Source: Ornithodoros turicata
Taxonomy: Eukaryota; Arthropoda; Arachnida; Ixodida; Argasidae
Assembly: GCF_037126465.1 (NCBI RefSeq)
Contig: NC_088206.1
Coordinates: 50,634,841 to 50,698,840, forward strand
Direction of reading: 5' to 3'
DNA: 64,000 bases
The translations under genes were made by a program, and so were the position numbers. Below are positions 27,701-40,553 of the stretch, in pieces. How positions within the stretch are numbered: position 1 is the first letter of the stretch; the number at the start of each line of letters is the position of its first letter. The notes under the pieces are model-generated. The model made no database searches. It worked only from the letters and a program-made list of their open reading frames with translations, and was not told where the DNA came from.

Positions 27701-30700
27701 TGGAAACTGCCACCCCTGCATCGAATATTGCATTAGTAATCTGCCATACTACTATCAAGCATTCAAATACTGGCCTAACATCGACACCCATGCCATACAA
27801 ATTGGAAACATCAGTAGCAATTCAAGCAGCAAACGTCAGCTTGATGTGAAACTAACCTGTAGTATAATGACTGCAGGGTAGTTTCATTTTAAATCGAACA
27901 ACGTATGAAAGTCGTATTTTTAATTTGCCCAGAAAAAATATATGTTAGAGGACAGTTCAAACGACGCAAATCGCGCCATGTGCGATGCTCGTACGTGTAG
28001 TAGTTTCCGCGTAGGAGAGGGGGAAAGCCGGAGGCTGCTTGGGCTCGCTTTCTTCTGGACCGACTTTGATGGGATCTAGCACCGCCGACTTTATGCCTAG
28101 GAACTGGAGGATTTTTGTGATTATAGGCTGCACAATAGACACTGTCGACAGCCACCCACAGAACTCTGAGAGCCACAGCTTTTCTGTTAAAAAATGCCAA
28201 ACTTGGCGTAAACGTTCAAAAAGGCCAAACTTTGTTACCAATTTTCTTCATGACGGAACGTCTGAGAACATCGAACTTAGTATCAATCGATAGGACGTTG
28301 AAAGAGCTTTCGTGCTGTGTAAAATTCATTTTTCTCAGCCCAGTTGTTTATGCGTTATTAGCTTGAGAATCACACATGGTAGGCTAAAATTGCTGATGTT
28401 GCATCTCAATTTTCTCAAAAATGCCATCTTCGATTTCCTTGATTGTTTTTCAAAAGGTGGCATCATGTCTCTACTTTAGACGCCAAGTGAGACAATCTTT
28501 TATTTTTGCCTGAGAGACGCGCAGCGATTTTTTTTGTGAGGCAGGGTGCACGAGGCTACGGCCTTGCGCACCCCACCCACGAGGACGCGACCTTCAACCT
28601 CTTCTTTGCTACATGTGTCCCGCTGACGGAGAAATCAATGACCACACTGCGTGAGCTTGTTGTAGTGCCCCCGAAGCATCACTTTACGTTTACCCAATGG
28701 TCTCTCAGTTCCATCAGGCTCGTTCAAACCGTGGGAGAGTACATGAGTTGCCTGTGCGCCCTTGACGAGAAGCCCCAGTTCGACGAACATATCGACGAAG
28801 CAGTGAGAAGAAACAAAGCGCCTCGTAGAGATCTTTATCCACTGGTAACATCTTAGCCTTTGTTTCAGGTTGCCGCCAGTCCCCCAGGCAGTGTGAAAGG
28901 CACATCCTTTTCATTTGTAAAAGAACGAAAACCGAAAGTTTCGAAAAACGTAAAATGTGCCCATTGCGAGACCCCTGCAGGTGGTGGCTGCCACCATTGG
29001 ATTAGCATCATCCGATAGCTTTAGACATGACCTTCCACATGATATAAAGTGACTGGGTTCAAGCGCATTCTTTGTCCGCCTAGTATCGCAAAACCACGAA
29101 TGGTACGCGAAAATTTTGCATGTTCGATCTTAATTATTTCTAAAAAGCCGGAATATTTTTGACGATTTAATCCACAGGGGCAGAATTATGCCGGTACTTT
29201 GCGCTGCTGGCAAAGTACCTTTTCTCTTTTGGATTGAGACGTAGGTCTACCTTTCTGCGGAGCGATTTTTCCACACAAAGGCGCTCTTCGTATGTTTACG
29301 AGCGCGTTTTGCTTCGTAGTCTTTGCTTTGTAATTTAATGCCCAGATGTTGCATTATGTACTTATTTTGCACTTATGGTACGTATGTTTATTTTTTCCTT
29401 TGGAGACGCAGGGCAATACTTTCGTGGGCGACTTGAACTTGCTATTACGCACTTTCATGGGAGTCGCACGCACGACGTGTGCGTATACGCACGTGCGCAT
29501 ATTCACTATTCTCCCGCACATGTGCTTGAGGCAATACACATACGCACGCTATGAGGCTGTCGTGCGAGTTAATATTAAGAAGGCAGAACTACGGCCACAG
29601 GGGACAGAAAGTTACAACATCTGAGAATGCAAACTTGTGGTCGCGTGGTTGCAATCGCCTCTTAGCTTGGGCGCAATAAGTGATAGTTCCAAAGGTGTGC
29701 ATGCTCTCTTTAATTAGTTTTATGCTCCGTAGCGTTATTTCGGAACCACGACGAGTGGTACAAAACCCGTAAGACCGCTGTGATGACAGTTGCTGCTCTC
29801 AAGTATAACACGTTCGCCCTCACCGAGATGTGTCAGTGTCACCGTGGGAATCAAAATTTCCGACAGAACAACGCACAACTAAAATCCCTCGTTTCCGGTA
29901 GCCGTAGGTACCTTAAACCCTCGGTGTGGTCTTCAGTAGTCCTTCTGGCATCCATGCGCTCTAACCCATTCACTTTATATCATGTGAAAGGACATGTGTA
30001 AAGCTATCGGATGATGCTAATCCAATGGTGGCAGCCACCACTTGCAGGGGTCTCGCAATGGGCACATTTTACGTTTTTCAAAACTTCAGTTTTTCGTTCT
30101 TTTGCCAATGAAAAGGATGTGACTTTCACACTTCCTGGGGGACTGGCAGCAACCTGAAACAAAAGCTAAGATGTTACCAGTGGATAAAGATCTCTACGAA
30201 GCGCTTCGTTTCTTCTCACTGCTTTGTCGGCATGTTCATCGAACTGGGGCTTCTCGTCAAGGGCGCACAGGCAACTCATGTACTCTCCCACGGTTTGAAT
30301 GAGCCTGACGGAACTGGGAGGCCATTGGGTAAACGTAAAGTGATCCTCTGGGGACACTACAACAAGCTCACACAGTGTGGTCATTGATTTGTCCGTCAGC
30401 GGGACACTTGTAGCAAAGAAGAGGTTGAAGGTCTCGTGCTCGTGGGTGGGGCGCGCAAGGCCGTAGCCTCGTACACCCTGCCTCACAAAAAAAATCGCTG
30501 CGCGTCTCTCAGGCAAAAATAAAAGATTGTCTCACTTGGTGTCTAAAGTAGAGACATGACGCCACGTTTTGAAAAATAATCAAGGAAATCGAAAATGGCA
30601 TTTTTGAGAAAACTGAGATGCAACACTGGCAATTTTCGCCTATCATGTGTGATTCTCAAGCTAATAACACAGAAACAACTGGGCTGAGAAAAATGAGCTC

Positions 30701-33700
30701 TATACAGCACGAAAGCTCTTTCAATGTCCTATCGAATGGCACTAAGCCCGATGTTCCCAAAGGTTCCGTCATGAAGCAAATTGGTAACAAAGTTTGGCTT
30801 TTTTGAACGTTTACGCCAAGTTTGTCATTTTTTAACAGAAAATCTGTGGCTCTCAGAGTTCTGTGGGTGACTGTAGACAGTGTCTATGGTGCAGCGTCGC
30901 ACGTGGCGCAGTTTGCGTCGTTTGAACTGTCCTCTAACATATATTTTTTCTGGGCGAATTAAAAAATACGACTTTCACACGTTGTTAGACTTAAAATGAA
31001 ACTACCCTGCAACTAGACTGTTTTTGGTTTTTTTGATTCCGTGTTGACTGCAACTAGAGAATCACTGACATTGTTGACATGTTATTTTCAGTAATATAAT
31101 ATGTGTATATAATGAGACCTTTGTGTTTTTATTCGGGTTTTATTTTAGGGTCTATAAAATGGGGCAAAATCGATAGGCAAAGTATATGGGGTGGAAAAGC
31201 AAATTTTAAATTAATTAAGAAAATAAATAAAGTGCATCTCTTGCATTCTAGATGAACAGCAAGATGTCAAGCAGCTGTGCTGGATGCGCAGTGCTTAGTG
31301 TTCTCCAGTGCCTGCATTGGTGGCTGACTTTGCACTTTGTTAAGTTAATTTTGGGGAATTTTTGGGTTTTACCTGAAGCAACAATGGTACAAATTGGGAG
31401 GTAAAAACAGGTTTTACCAGGTTTAACCTCAAAGAGGCCTTAGATGTAACAGAGTCGCCAACTGATTTTTTGGAATTCTGCGAGCCAGAAGACAGGTTCG
31501 AATTTTAGAGCAGTCGAAATTTTAGTCGAGGAACAAAAATCGACTTTCCTCTTGGGGTGTTTATTCCAGAGCTGACCTGTATGTATCTTCAAGATACTCT
31601 TGGGAAGAACTCATGTTACCCGTGAGATACTTCATTTATTTCTTTTGGGAGACAGGAAGGTAGAGTAAAAGTAGCTTTGTGCGTTTTGAGTTGGGTGCTA
31701 TGCCACTTACATACACACACGTTGCACCTCATATATTCTACAGTGGCGCGTCCTTCTCTGGAAAGTCGTGCTCTGCAGAAGCGAGCCGCACCTTGTGTTG
31801 AGTGGATACATTGGATAACGTTCTGGACCGAAGTGCATGTTAGTGAATGATAGGGGGTCGTTAGAAGCCCAGGAACAAGGACTGGTGTCTCATAGAGTCA
31901 TAGCAGGTGAGGACGGCTACAAATGTCATCCATTTTAATCTTGAGTTTGTTTCTGCACGTTTGGCAGTAAATTTCACAAATTGTAACTTGATAGTAATTG
32001 ATTCATTGATTGATTGATTGATTGATAGTGATTGAACTTCAAAGTAATGAGTTTGTTTTATGAATATTTAGTACAGCGAAACCTCTCTAGTACTTACACC
32101 CACGGGACCAGGATTATTGTCCTCTGAAGGGGGGTGCACCGTACGCGAGAGGTATTGAAGCAAGAGCATTAAAGCTTGCCAGGGGAAACCCAGCTGTCCG
32201 CAGTAGGGGGGTGTCCATCTAGGAGAGGTGTCTGTAACGTTAGGTTTCATTGTACTGTACTCAAATGCTTTTCAAGGTTGAGTGTTCGGTGCTCAGTGAC
32301 TTTTTTGCCATGCATTCCGCAACTTAACTTCAATACTTCTATTGGTGTCTTGTATAAGCATTATTACTTTGCCACATAAGCATGAGACAACAGATTGTGG
32401 CGAATCCCTGCTAATGCAGCATTGTCGCTAAATTCTTAAGTGCGCGTCCTGATTTCTATTTTAAGAAATCGAGTCACTCCTCTGGGTTGTTTAGACTTGT
32501 TCTGTGTGTACAAGTGCAGTGAACGAACAGGTCTTACCCTTGTTTGTTCCTCCTGCACCAACTGTTCAAACTGGCCTTCCCCATGTTTTAGGAGGTAATT
32601 TTTCATACCACTCATAAATTGGCGGATCTGGCAGAAAAGGAAACAAATGGCAGAAGTTAAACAGAACAGACTACTCACTTTTAGAATTTATAAGGGGAGC
32701 ATTCTCACATTTCGCATCACAACCGCAGGAGATGTCTCACTGCTCTCCTGAGTGCACTGAATGAAATTCTCAATTGTCATGGCAAATGTCGTGTTTCTTT
32801 CTTCAACGAGCCTGCGGAGAGATACATGTGCCTAGACTTTAAAAGTTTTCTAATGGTACAAATAAGTCAAAACATTGGTGCAGTAAGTCTTCTACTCACT
32901 TAAATATGTATTTCCGTATATTTACACCAACGGTTGAGTCCTTATTCCTTAGTGCCGCGACACGCTTGGAAGCTGAAAAACATTCCAGAAGTATAAGTGA
33001 AATTATGAGCAGGAGATCATATCGAAGAAGAGTAGGTACGGCACTGCAAAAACATTTAAGCCTGGTTTAGCACACTGATCTGGTGCCCATCCAATTAAAA
33101 ACGACAATGTGTTACAGAAGAAGGCAAAGCACAGCTGTTCTTTAGCTCATGTTGCACCAGAATAGTGACCACACTCAGAACTTCTGGTTCACACTTATTC
33201 CAGAGCTATTCATCCTGAAAGCACTGCTTTTTCAGGTACACAATGTCAAGAAGACAGGAAGTCACCAAATTGTATGTCCATAACATATGGAGTGTCAATT
33301 CACACCTCTGAGTATTTGTTCAAAGGAATTTCTCACGCAAAAAATCTTCACACCACCCATGGTGCAAAATCACAACATACACATGCAAGGGTAAATGCAC
33401 GAACAGCTCGATAATCGCTTCGCAATCTCTGTGTGTTAAGCGTTATTCCTCCATTATTCAGCCCTTCTCGAAGCTTTCTTTTTCCATTTTTTGAGGTGTG
33501 AGTTCATGACTTTCCCTTCCTTCTCTGTTGTCCTACTGAAAATGCTTCCATACAAGTATATACCTAAAAGAACTTTGAGGCGCTCCTGGAAGCACCTGGA
33601 CTGCTCTTGAGGTAATGTCATGGTGGGGTACTCTGAAATGGCAGGAGCTTCACTCGTGTCACCGCTGATAGCAGATGCACTGTCGACCGAACCGCATGAC

Positions 33701-36700
33701 ATCCTTGAGTTATCCATCTGTCGGCAAATGTGGCATTGTTAGCATAAAAAACAAAAGGAGGTTAGAAGCCACAAATGCAATGTTTGCACAGGTTATAAAC
33801 AGGGGTCTACAAGTACCAGAATTTATTAACACCAGTACACTAGGAGGAGTTTGTACTATAGTTGGTGCTACAGTAGTATCCTGATGACACAATCACAGAT
33901 TATGTAAATTTCGGGACGACACAAACTTTTTCAAAATCCCGGCCAAAACACCTTGTGTGTAGGGCCTGACTTTCTAGGGTTAAACCCGTATCCGCCCGAT
34001 ATTTACCCCCCGAACGAAATCTGTAAAATTCGGGTTTAACCCGAATCTACCCGAAAACATCCGGGTTGCGTGGCACACTCATAAGCGTGCATTAAAATAA
34101 AGTTCGATAACATTGATAAACATTAGTTCCATGTTAAGACAAATTTTTATTAAACAAAAAAAAATCACCCGAATACACCCGAATTCCTGACGACAGAATA
34201 TGCCGTCACGGGATTTAACCCGAATACACCCGAATTTTCAAATGAAAAATATCACCCGATATTTACACTCCGAATTTGGCCTAAAATAAAACCCGAAAAA
34301 GTCAGGCCCTAGTTATAGGTTACGTTTCGGGATAGTACAAACACTTTTCTGGGCCGTGGTGGATGATACGCACAGGTGAGACGACATCTCCCGTGCCTGC
34401 GAATGGTGATGGCACGTGCAGCGGGCAATGCTACACAAGTATGAGAGTTGAATTGGCTGTGACCGCCACCAAAGGACGACCTTTCCCCTTGCTATGCAGG
34501 ATGGTTAAAGCTTGGCCAATTGGGACGCTCAAACACAGACAATGACGGCAGTGACGAGACAAACAATGTCCGGGTCGTGGTTGGTGATACGAACAGACGT
34601 GATGCATCTCCCATGCTTGTGCCAGAAACAGTACAGCACTCCTGGCGACACGCGGCGCTGGCAACACTACTCAAGTACACACGCCCTATCAGTTGCGACT
34701 ACCGCAAACGATGATCTTTCGCCTTGCCGACGCAGGATGGTTGAACTACCGCAAATGAGACTCTCAAACGTAGCAAGCGAAATACATAGCAAGTATGCAT
34801 TTCCTGCACTTTGGTTTACTCATCTACTTCGTTTCTGATCTTAAGAACTTAGGGTGACATGAATATTTTGTGCGACCCCGAGAGATTTGTATCATCGAGA
34901 TTCTACTGTATGTACCGTGCACAAGATGATGGCCTAGATTTATGTGCACGAATGCAGAGCACTTCCACACATTATATGCATCAATTCAATGCAGAATTGT
35001 ATTTACACGAAATGTGAAACAAGGAAATCAATCACAACTTTTTGCAAATAAGCATGAAACGCTATCCATTCAGGTGAGGTATACTTTGCAGTTACTGAAC
35101 AATAAAGTGTTTTACTGTTCAAGTAAAAACATTTCAGGATGATTCAACCAGAAGAAGTGCTCGAGGTCGAGGATAAGTTTGAGAACTTGTAACGAAGGAA
35201 AATGTAGCTACTAACTTTAGTCTGCTGCACATCAACCATGTCCTCGCACTGCTGCTTGGTCTTTGCTATTGGTTCCACTAGGCGTAGCAACCGCTCCCAC
35301 CGCAGGCTGTCCCATGGCTCGCAGAATTCTGTCGCGTCGTCATCCTCGTTCCCCCTTGCCAATGTTTCCGAAGCCCTAGATGCCATATCTGAATCTGCAT
35401 CCAGATTATCGTACCTCGACGCTCTCAGCACATTTCTTTCAGTCAGCGGATGAATGTGAGGAACTTGCAGGTCGGGGTAACTAAGTGCAATCAAGTCTTC
35501 CACTGTCGTTACATCCTCACTTCCCGCCCCCATTTCTGAGTCGACTGGAAATCTCGGTTCTAATCCGGAATCGTCATCTTCGTCATCGTCTGATCCAACC
35601 CACGTCCACGAGGCATCGACGGACCAGGACCTCTCAACCCGATGGTTTGTCTGGTCTGTTTCAACAACTTTGTGATTTAGCGCTGGCGTTGAAGCACCCA
35701 TCACGTGATCCGTGGTCGACGATACAGTTTCTTCAAGAACAGACATGACGTCGACTGCTCCAGTTGCCAGAGAATGCACATTAGGTTCAGAGTGCCTCTG
35801 GTTAGCCATTCTCCCTGCCACTCTTTTCTGTTCATCTGTCGCCTGCTGCACAAAGATGGAGTCGACGGGCTCTGCATAAAACGGACTTGCAAACTGGCCA
35901 TCTGGTTTTGGATGTCTTTCCTGAACAAATCCATCGCCAGACATCCCTGGCATGGACCGTGAAAGTCCACCGATAATGGCACCTTGGTTCGACATTCCCA
36001 CTAACTCCGCTTCTGGACTCTCAGTCTGTGTTGCCTGACAGATGAACGTGTGTGGAACCTCTGCTGACTGACGATTTCCTCTGTCTCTGCTCACGTGTTC
36101 CTTCCCTTCTATTTTTTGCGTCACTTTTCTCTTTTCTTCAAGCGGCTTGAATGTTGACATTTTGCTCGGACTCTCACCGGACATACCCCAAATGTCTTCG
36201 TAGTCGCTGATTTTATCCGCGAGACTGCTGCAGTAGTACGCCTCGGGGGATGACTCAGAACCCCCCGAACTGTTTGGAGATTGACTAGGTTCGACTGAGC
36301 TGTCCGCAGTTGGTGACTGTTTCTCGGTTGGCTGGCTCAAGCACCGTTGTGGTGGAGTCGGGGGAGGGTGAACGGCCCTTGGCAGCGGGACGGGCTTCAC
36401 GGCGATGGTAACAGGAAGCTGTAGCACGGTGGGGCGTACAGCTGGCACCGGGGGAGGAAGTTCTTCGGAATTTGGTACAGTCGAGGTTGCTGTGGGCGAA
36501 GATGGCACAAAGGTGCACTGCGGCTCGATGTTAGCATTGTGGTCCTTTGCTGCTGAGTGAAAGCTAGAGGAGGTTGACGAGTTCATTGTTGACGTAGAAT
36601 GAGTGCGCGACCTCAGCATGCTGGAGATCCATAATTCTAGGGAAAAAAAGGGAAAAGGTGAACAAGATCAGACAAAAATGGTGTGCAAGCAAAGAGTTAA

Positions 36701-39700
36701 ACTTATGGGAAGTACAGATGTGCCACAGCAAACGCCGCTGAAGCTCTAACCGTAAACATAAATTGAAGTGCCCTGTAATGTGAGTTACCAAAGTTAGAAA
36801 TGTGCAGACTGCTATACTGCTATCACTGTGGTATTGCTAATAGTAGTACCATCAAATCTCATTACAGACAACAAGCTTATAATCCAATATGGTTCTGCAT
36901 GAATTTGCGGCGATGTCTATAAGCCAGTAGAGAAAGCAAAGTAGACAGAGCTGGGACCAATCAGTCTTTTGGTTTCTAGCATATGGAATAGTGTGAGACT
37001 AAGATCACTTTGAAACAGCGACATACAGCAAACCTATTTTTATTCGCGATGTAATAACTTTTGCGAATCGCGCATACAGTCATCTGCAAAGTTATTCGAG
37101 AGTAGTTAATTTCGCAATTCCAAGGCAGTTTCCTTTCACGTGTCTTTGTGTGTTTTTGACGTCAATCTCAAAGGTGCTTGCTACATGACATGTCCGTGGC
37201 CCCAACACCAGTTTTCTGACCGGTGATGGTGATCACGAAGACCAATGAGGTCACCAGATAACAAGACAGGGATCAGGGGAAAATTCCGGGCTGTCTGGGT
37301 GAGCTACAAGCCCACAAAAGGTCAGCTGTAGTAGAACGTCCAGATGAAAGGAAACCTTTCGTCATCTGGCACATACATACGTCAGTCACAACGATTGCTG
37401 CTTCCATTGTGACCACACAAAACCGCTGAGTTACGGCGGAGATTTGGACAAGTTGGTACATAACTACGTAAAAACTGCGCAGAGACGGGACACGAAGAAC
37501 GGGACTCGTGTCCCGTCTCTGTGCTGTTTTTACGTAGTTACAAAACCACTGTTCTAACTGTTCTATGCTGCACATGTAGTGTACAGTACTGCACCGAAGT
37601 GCATCTGCACACAAATGTCATGAGAATAGACATGGCTGGGAATACACAGTCACAACATTTTGCATCATCTCTACCTTGACCAAGCAGCGAAAGCGATGAC
37701 AGCTCTTGTCGCGTGGTAGCAGACATCAGGATGTCTGGCAACTTCAGTTGTACTGGAAGCTCGTCACTGCATAGAAAATCTTTGTTTCCCTCACAATACG
37801 CTTACATTTATACTTCTGCTTTACAATGACGAGACGGTACACTCACCAGCACTGGCAGTAGTGAGTGACAAGCATGGGTAACGATGGGAAGACATTTTCT
37901 GACCCTTCAAGCCTGTGTCTGCCCTCTCCCATGCTTTCAATTAGATAATGTTCAATGTATGGACCACAGTCCACGGGAAGACGCACTGATAAAGCCAAGA
38001 CATCCTTCTTGCTTGACTGTCTTACAATAAAGTTCTGAAATGAAAAAAAACTAATGAAGTAAAAGAACATCTTCTAGTAAAATGGTACTTGTGTGAAAGG
38101 TTAAACACAGCAACACAGTTACATTATTCTACAACAAACTTCTGTGCTTAAAAAAATTGTGCGTACAATGAAAAGTTTTCCAGTTCACACAGAGCTTAAT
38201 GTATTCTCGTGACAAGAAACAAACAAACAAAGGCAGTCAAAAAAGATGTACACTAAGAACAGTCCCTATTCGAAATATCAGTGGCTGGATTTACCTTTCT
38301 ATGTGGACGAGAGCATGACACCAGCGTAGTATAATTGTGGTCAACTGATCGGAAATCAGAGAAGTGTAGGTTCGATTCCCGCAACCGGCACTCGCCAATT
38401 TTTCATCATCTGCCATCTTTCACATCATTGCTTGGGTGTTGGCAAGGCTTAAATGTTGTGTTTGTCTTAATTGTGCACTTAGCCTCTCCAATTTACATTA
38501 CTATTTGTTTTGTCGTCTGTGTGTGAATGTGCATGGAAAAAAACGTGAGAGAACGTGGCCAGAGTGAACGTGTGTCCATTTCTTCCCGAATGAGGTCTTG
38601 GTATGCTGACGAGAGCATCGGCGCAGTCGTAATAAAACAAAGGGAAACAGCTTCCCTTTGAAAGCTTTCTCACAAGGGGATCATGCTAATTAGATGGAGA
38701 AATCAGCAGAGCGCAAACAGGATGATCCTAACTCGCTGCCTTTACATAACATGCACAATGCTAAGCTCGGACGAAAGGCAACCATTGATACACAGTTGAA
38801 AGCTAATAATCTGGAGAGCAATAGAACTGAAAATTGCCCAAATGTTGGGATTGAACATTCTTTATTCTGAATAGAAGAGTTACAACGGCAACACAACAAG
38901 TCATGACGGGTCCCCGATGATTAGAGCCTGAAGTTTTAGGGTTAGGGTTAGCCCGAAGTTGCACCCGGAATTGAAGGTTACCACTTTAGGGTGGAACTCG
39001 ATTTTTACCCGGCAAATTGCCCTCACTAAGACACTTGTGGGACTCCACACAAGTTTGGCAGCAAAAGCAGTTACATCACCGTTTCTGCCAGACCAGAACA
39101 GTCTGAGCCCACTTTCTTCCTGAAATTAGCATACTAAAGGTTTTTCCACCCGAATTCGCATGAATTTAGATCACATGTTTATTTACCCGATTTTTACCCC
39201 CGAATTTAGAAAAAAATATTTCCCGAAAACTTCAGGCTCTACTGATGGGTCTCATATGCATCCTGAAATGTCATGTTTCTAATTGTTTTTTTTTTTTTTT
39301 TACTGTTTTATTAGTCTTGACTTGTTGATCTGCCGGTGTGACTCTTCTACTCGGAACGATAATACAGAAGACATATGTTGCAAGATCATTGCCAACTGCC
39401 ACAGAAGCACTATACAAGTTGACACTACGAGTTGTTTACCACTTCATACTACAATACCATGTGTCTTTCCTTGTGGCTAAATGGCGCCACACATATCGGT
39501 GCTAAAGGGCTACATACGTTACATTCACGCTACAATACTTTACACTACACTTTAATGCTACATTTAAAGTATTGACTAAAAAAATATTTCTAAACCTTGC
39601 ATATGCGATACTGGTAGCCTGCTCCACGGTGGCAACGCAGAAAAACCTCTGCGCAAGAGGCATGTCTGAGAAGCTTTAGCTATATGCAGCGAAAGAGAAT

Positions 39701-40522
39701 TCTTACTTACACCAATGTCTTTGCCCTGCAGGTAGTGTACAGCACCAGAACGTCCAATGTCTGGTAAAAACCAAGTGCTGCTTGTGCGAATCATACGCTC
39801 CAACAGGGTCATGCTGCACTGCGGGTCTGGAGGGCTACTGGGTGCTGGACTACTAGAATCCTAAGAGAAGATTTTCTTTCAATATTATTACGTACATTTA
39901 AAAACGCATTTATGGATGAGGATATAAAATAAGGTCATACTTAAGAAGACAGCCAATAGTCAATCTAGTGAGCAGCACAAGACAAAGAAAGTGAAAAGCC
40001 AGAAAGAAAGAAAAACATCAGCCAGCAAGCAGAAGAGAAAACACTAAAACATTCCAAAATCAGCATGTGATCTGCAGCATCCATCTCAAAGCAATGCCTG
40101 AAAGAATGAACCAAGCACCTAACGGGACAGACTCATAGTCCACGAGCTACTCGTAACAGATATCATTCTGTTATCCGTTATTGACAATGCAATAGAGCAA
40201 ATTATCCTGCCCTAAAGGACATAGTTGCTATAGCTCACCTTTAATGATATTACACTGCAAAGGAGTTACATTTTGATACAAATTATGAGAACACAAGAGT
40301 ACAACTAGAGTCACACACAGCTGATCTCACGAACACTGCTCAGCACGCTGAACCGTCGACAAGGACAGTTCCGCTGAGTGGTGATTTGAGCTGGGTTTAG
40401 AAGAGGCACTAGTGTTGAGCGCGTTTGGTGCAGCGCAGCGACATGTGAACTATGGGAACCGAGCTCAACTAACTCCGCGAACTCGGTTCTGCGCTGAGCA
40501 TTTTTTTTTTCTTTTTTTTTGT

Positions 40523-40553
<31 letters not shown>

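Larger units (their letters stand above)
27872..31011. mobile_element. Fold-back element with arms over 1 kb
   Basis: The outer ends GCAGGGTAGTTTCATTTTAA are inverted copies of each other. The left arm runs to about 29068 and the right arm from about 29955, so the arms are about 1.2 and 1.06 kb, with a unique centre of about 0.9 kb. The left arm has about 150 bp near 28020-28170 that the right arm lacks. No clear target duplication was found. No known transposase was recognised, so the class is open. Confidence 0.8.
27607..32537. other. 4.9-kb RIN intron
   Basis: It is dominated by the fold-back element (27872-31011) and has a small pogo-like MITE at 32074-32252. A short TGAT/ATTG microsatellite lies near 32005-32028. 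The stretch 31012-32070 is AT-rich and has no supported gene. Confidence 0.5.
33718..35215. other. RIN intron with nested transposons
   Basis: The pogo-like element 33871-34908 fills most of this intron and itself contains a hAT-like insertion (33960-34311). 34911-35215 shows nothing further. Confidence 0.6.
36637..37674. other. RIN intron with MITE fragment and hairpin
   Basis: It holds a one-ended MITE (37026-37150) and the 80-bp hairpin at 37461-37540. No gene is supported. Confidence 0.5.
38035..39710. other. RIN intron with SINE and hAT MITE
   Basis: It contains the SINE at 38320 and the hAT-like MITE at 38922-39241, plus a T-run near 39285. No gene is supported. Confidence 0.5.

Noticed and set aside
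27889..28293. Overlapping frames in the left fold-back arm near the outer end
   Set aside because: The right arm lacks about 150 bp here and does not preserve these frames, unlike the 28491-28856 frame.
38937..38953. Interstitial telomere repeat (TTAGGG-like)
   Set aside because: Only two to three units, and they lie within the subterminal part of a hAT-like MITE rich in similar motifs.
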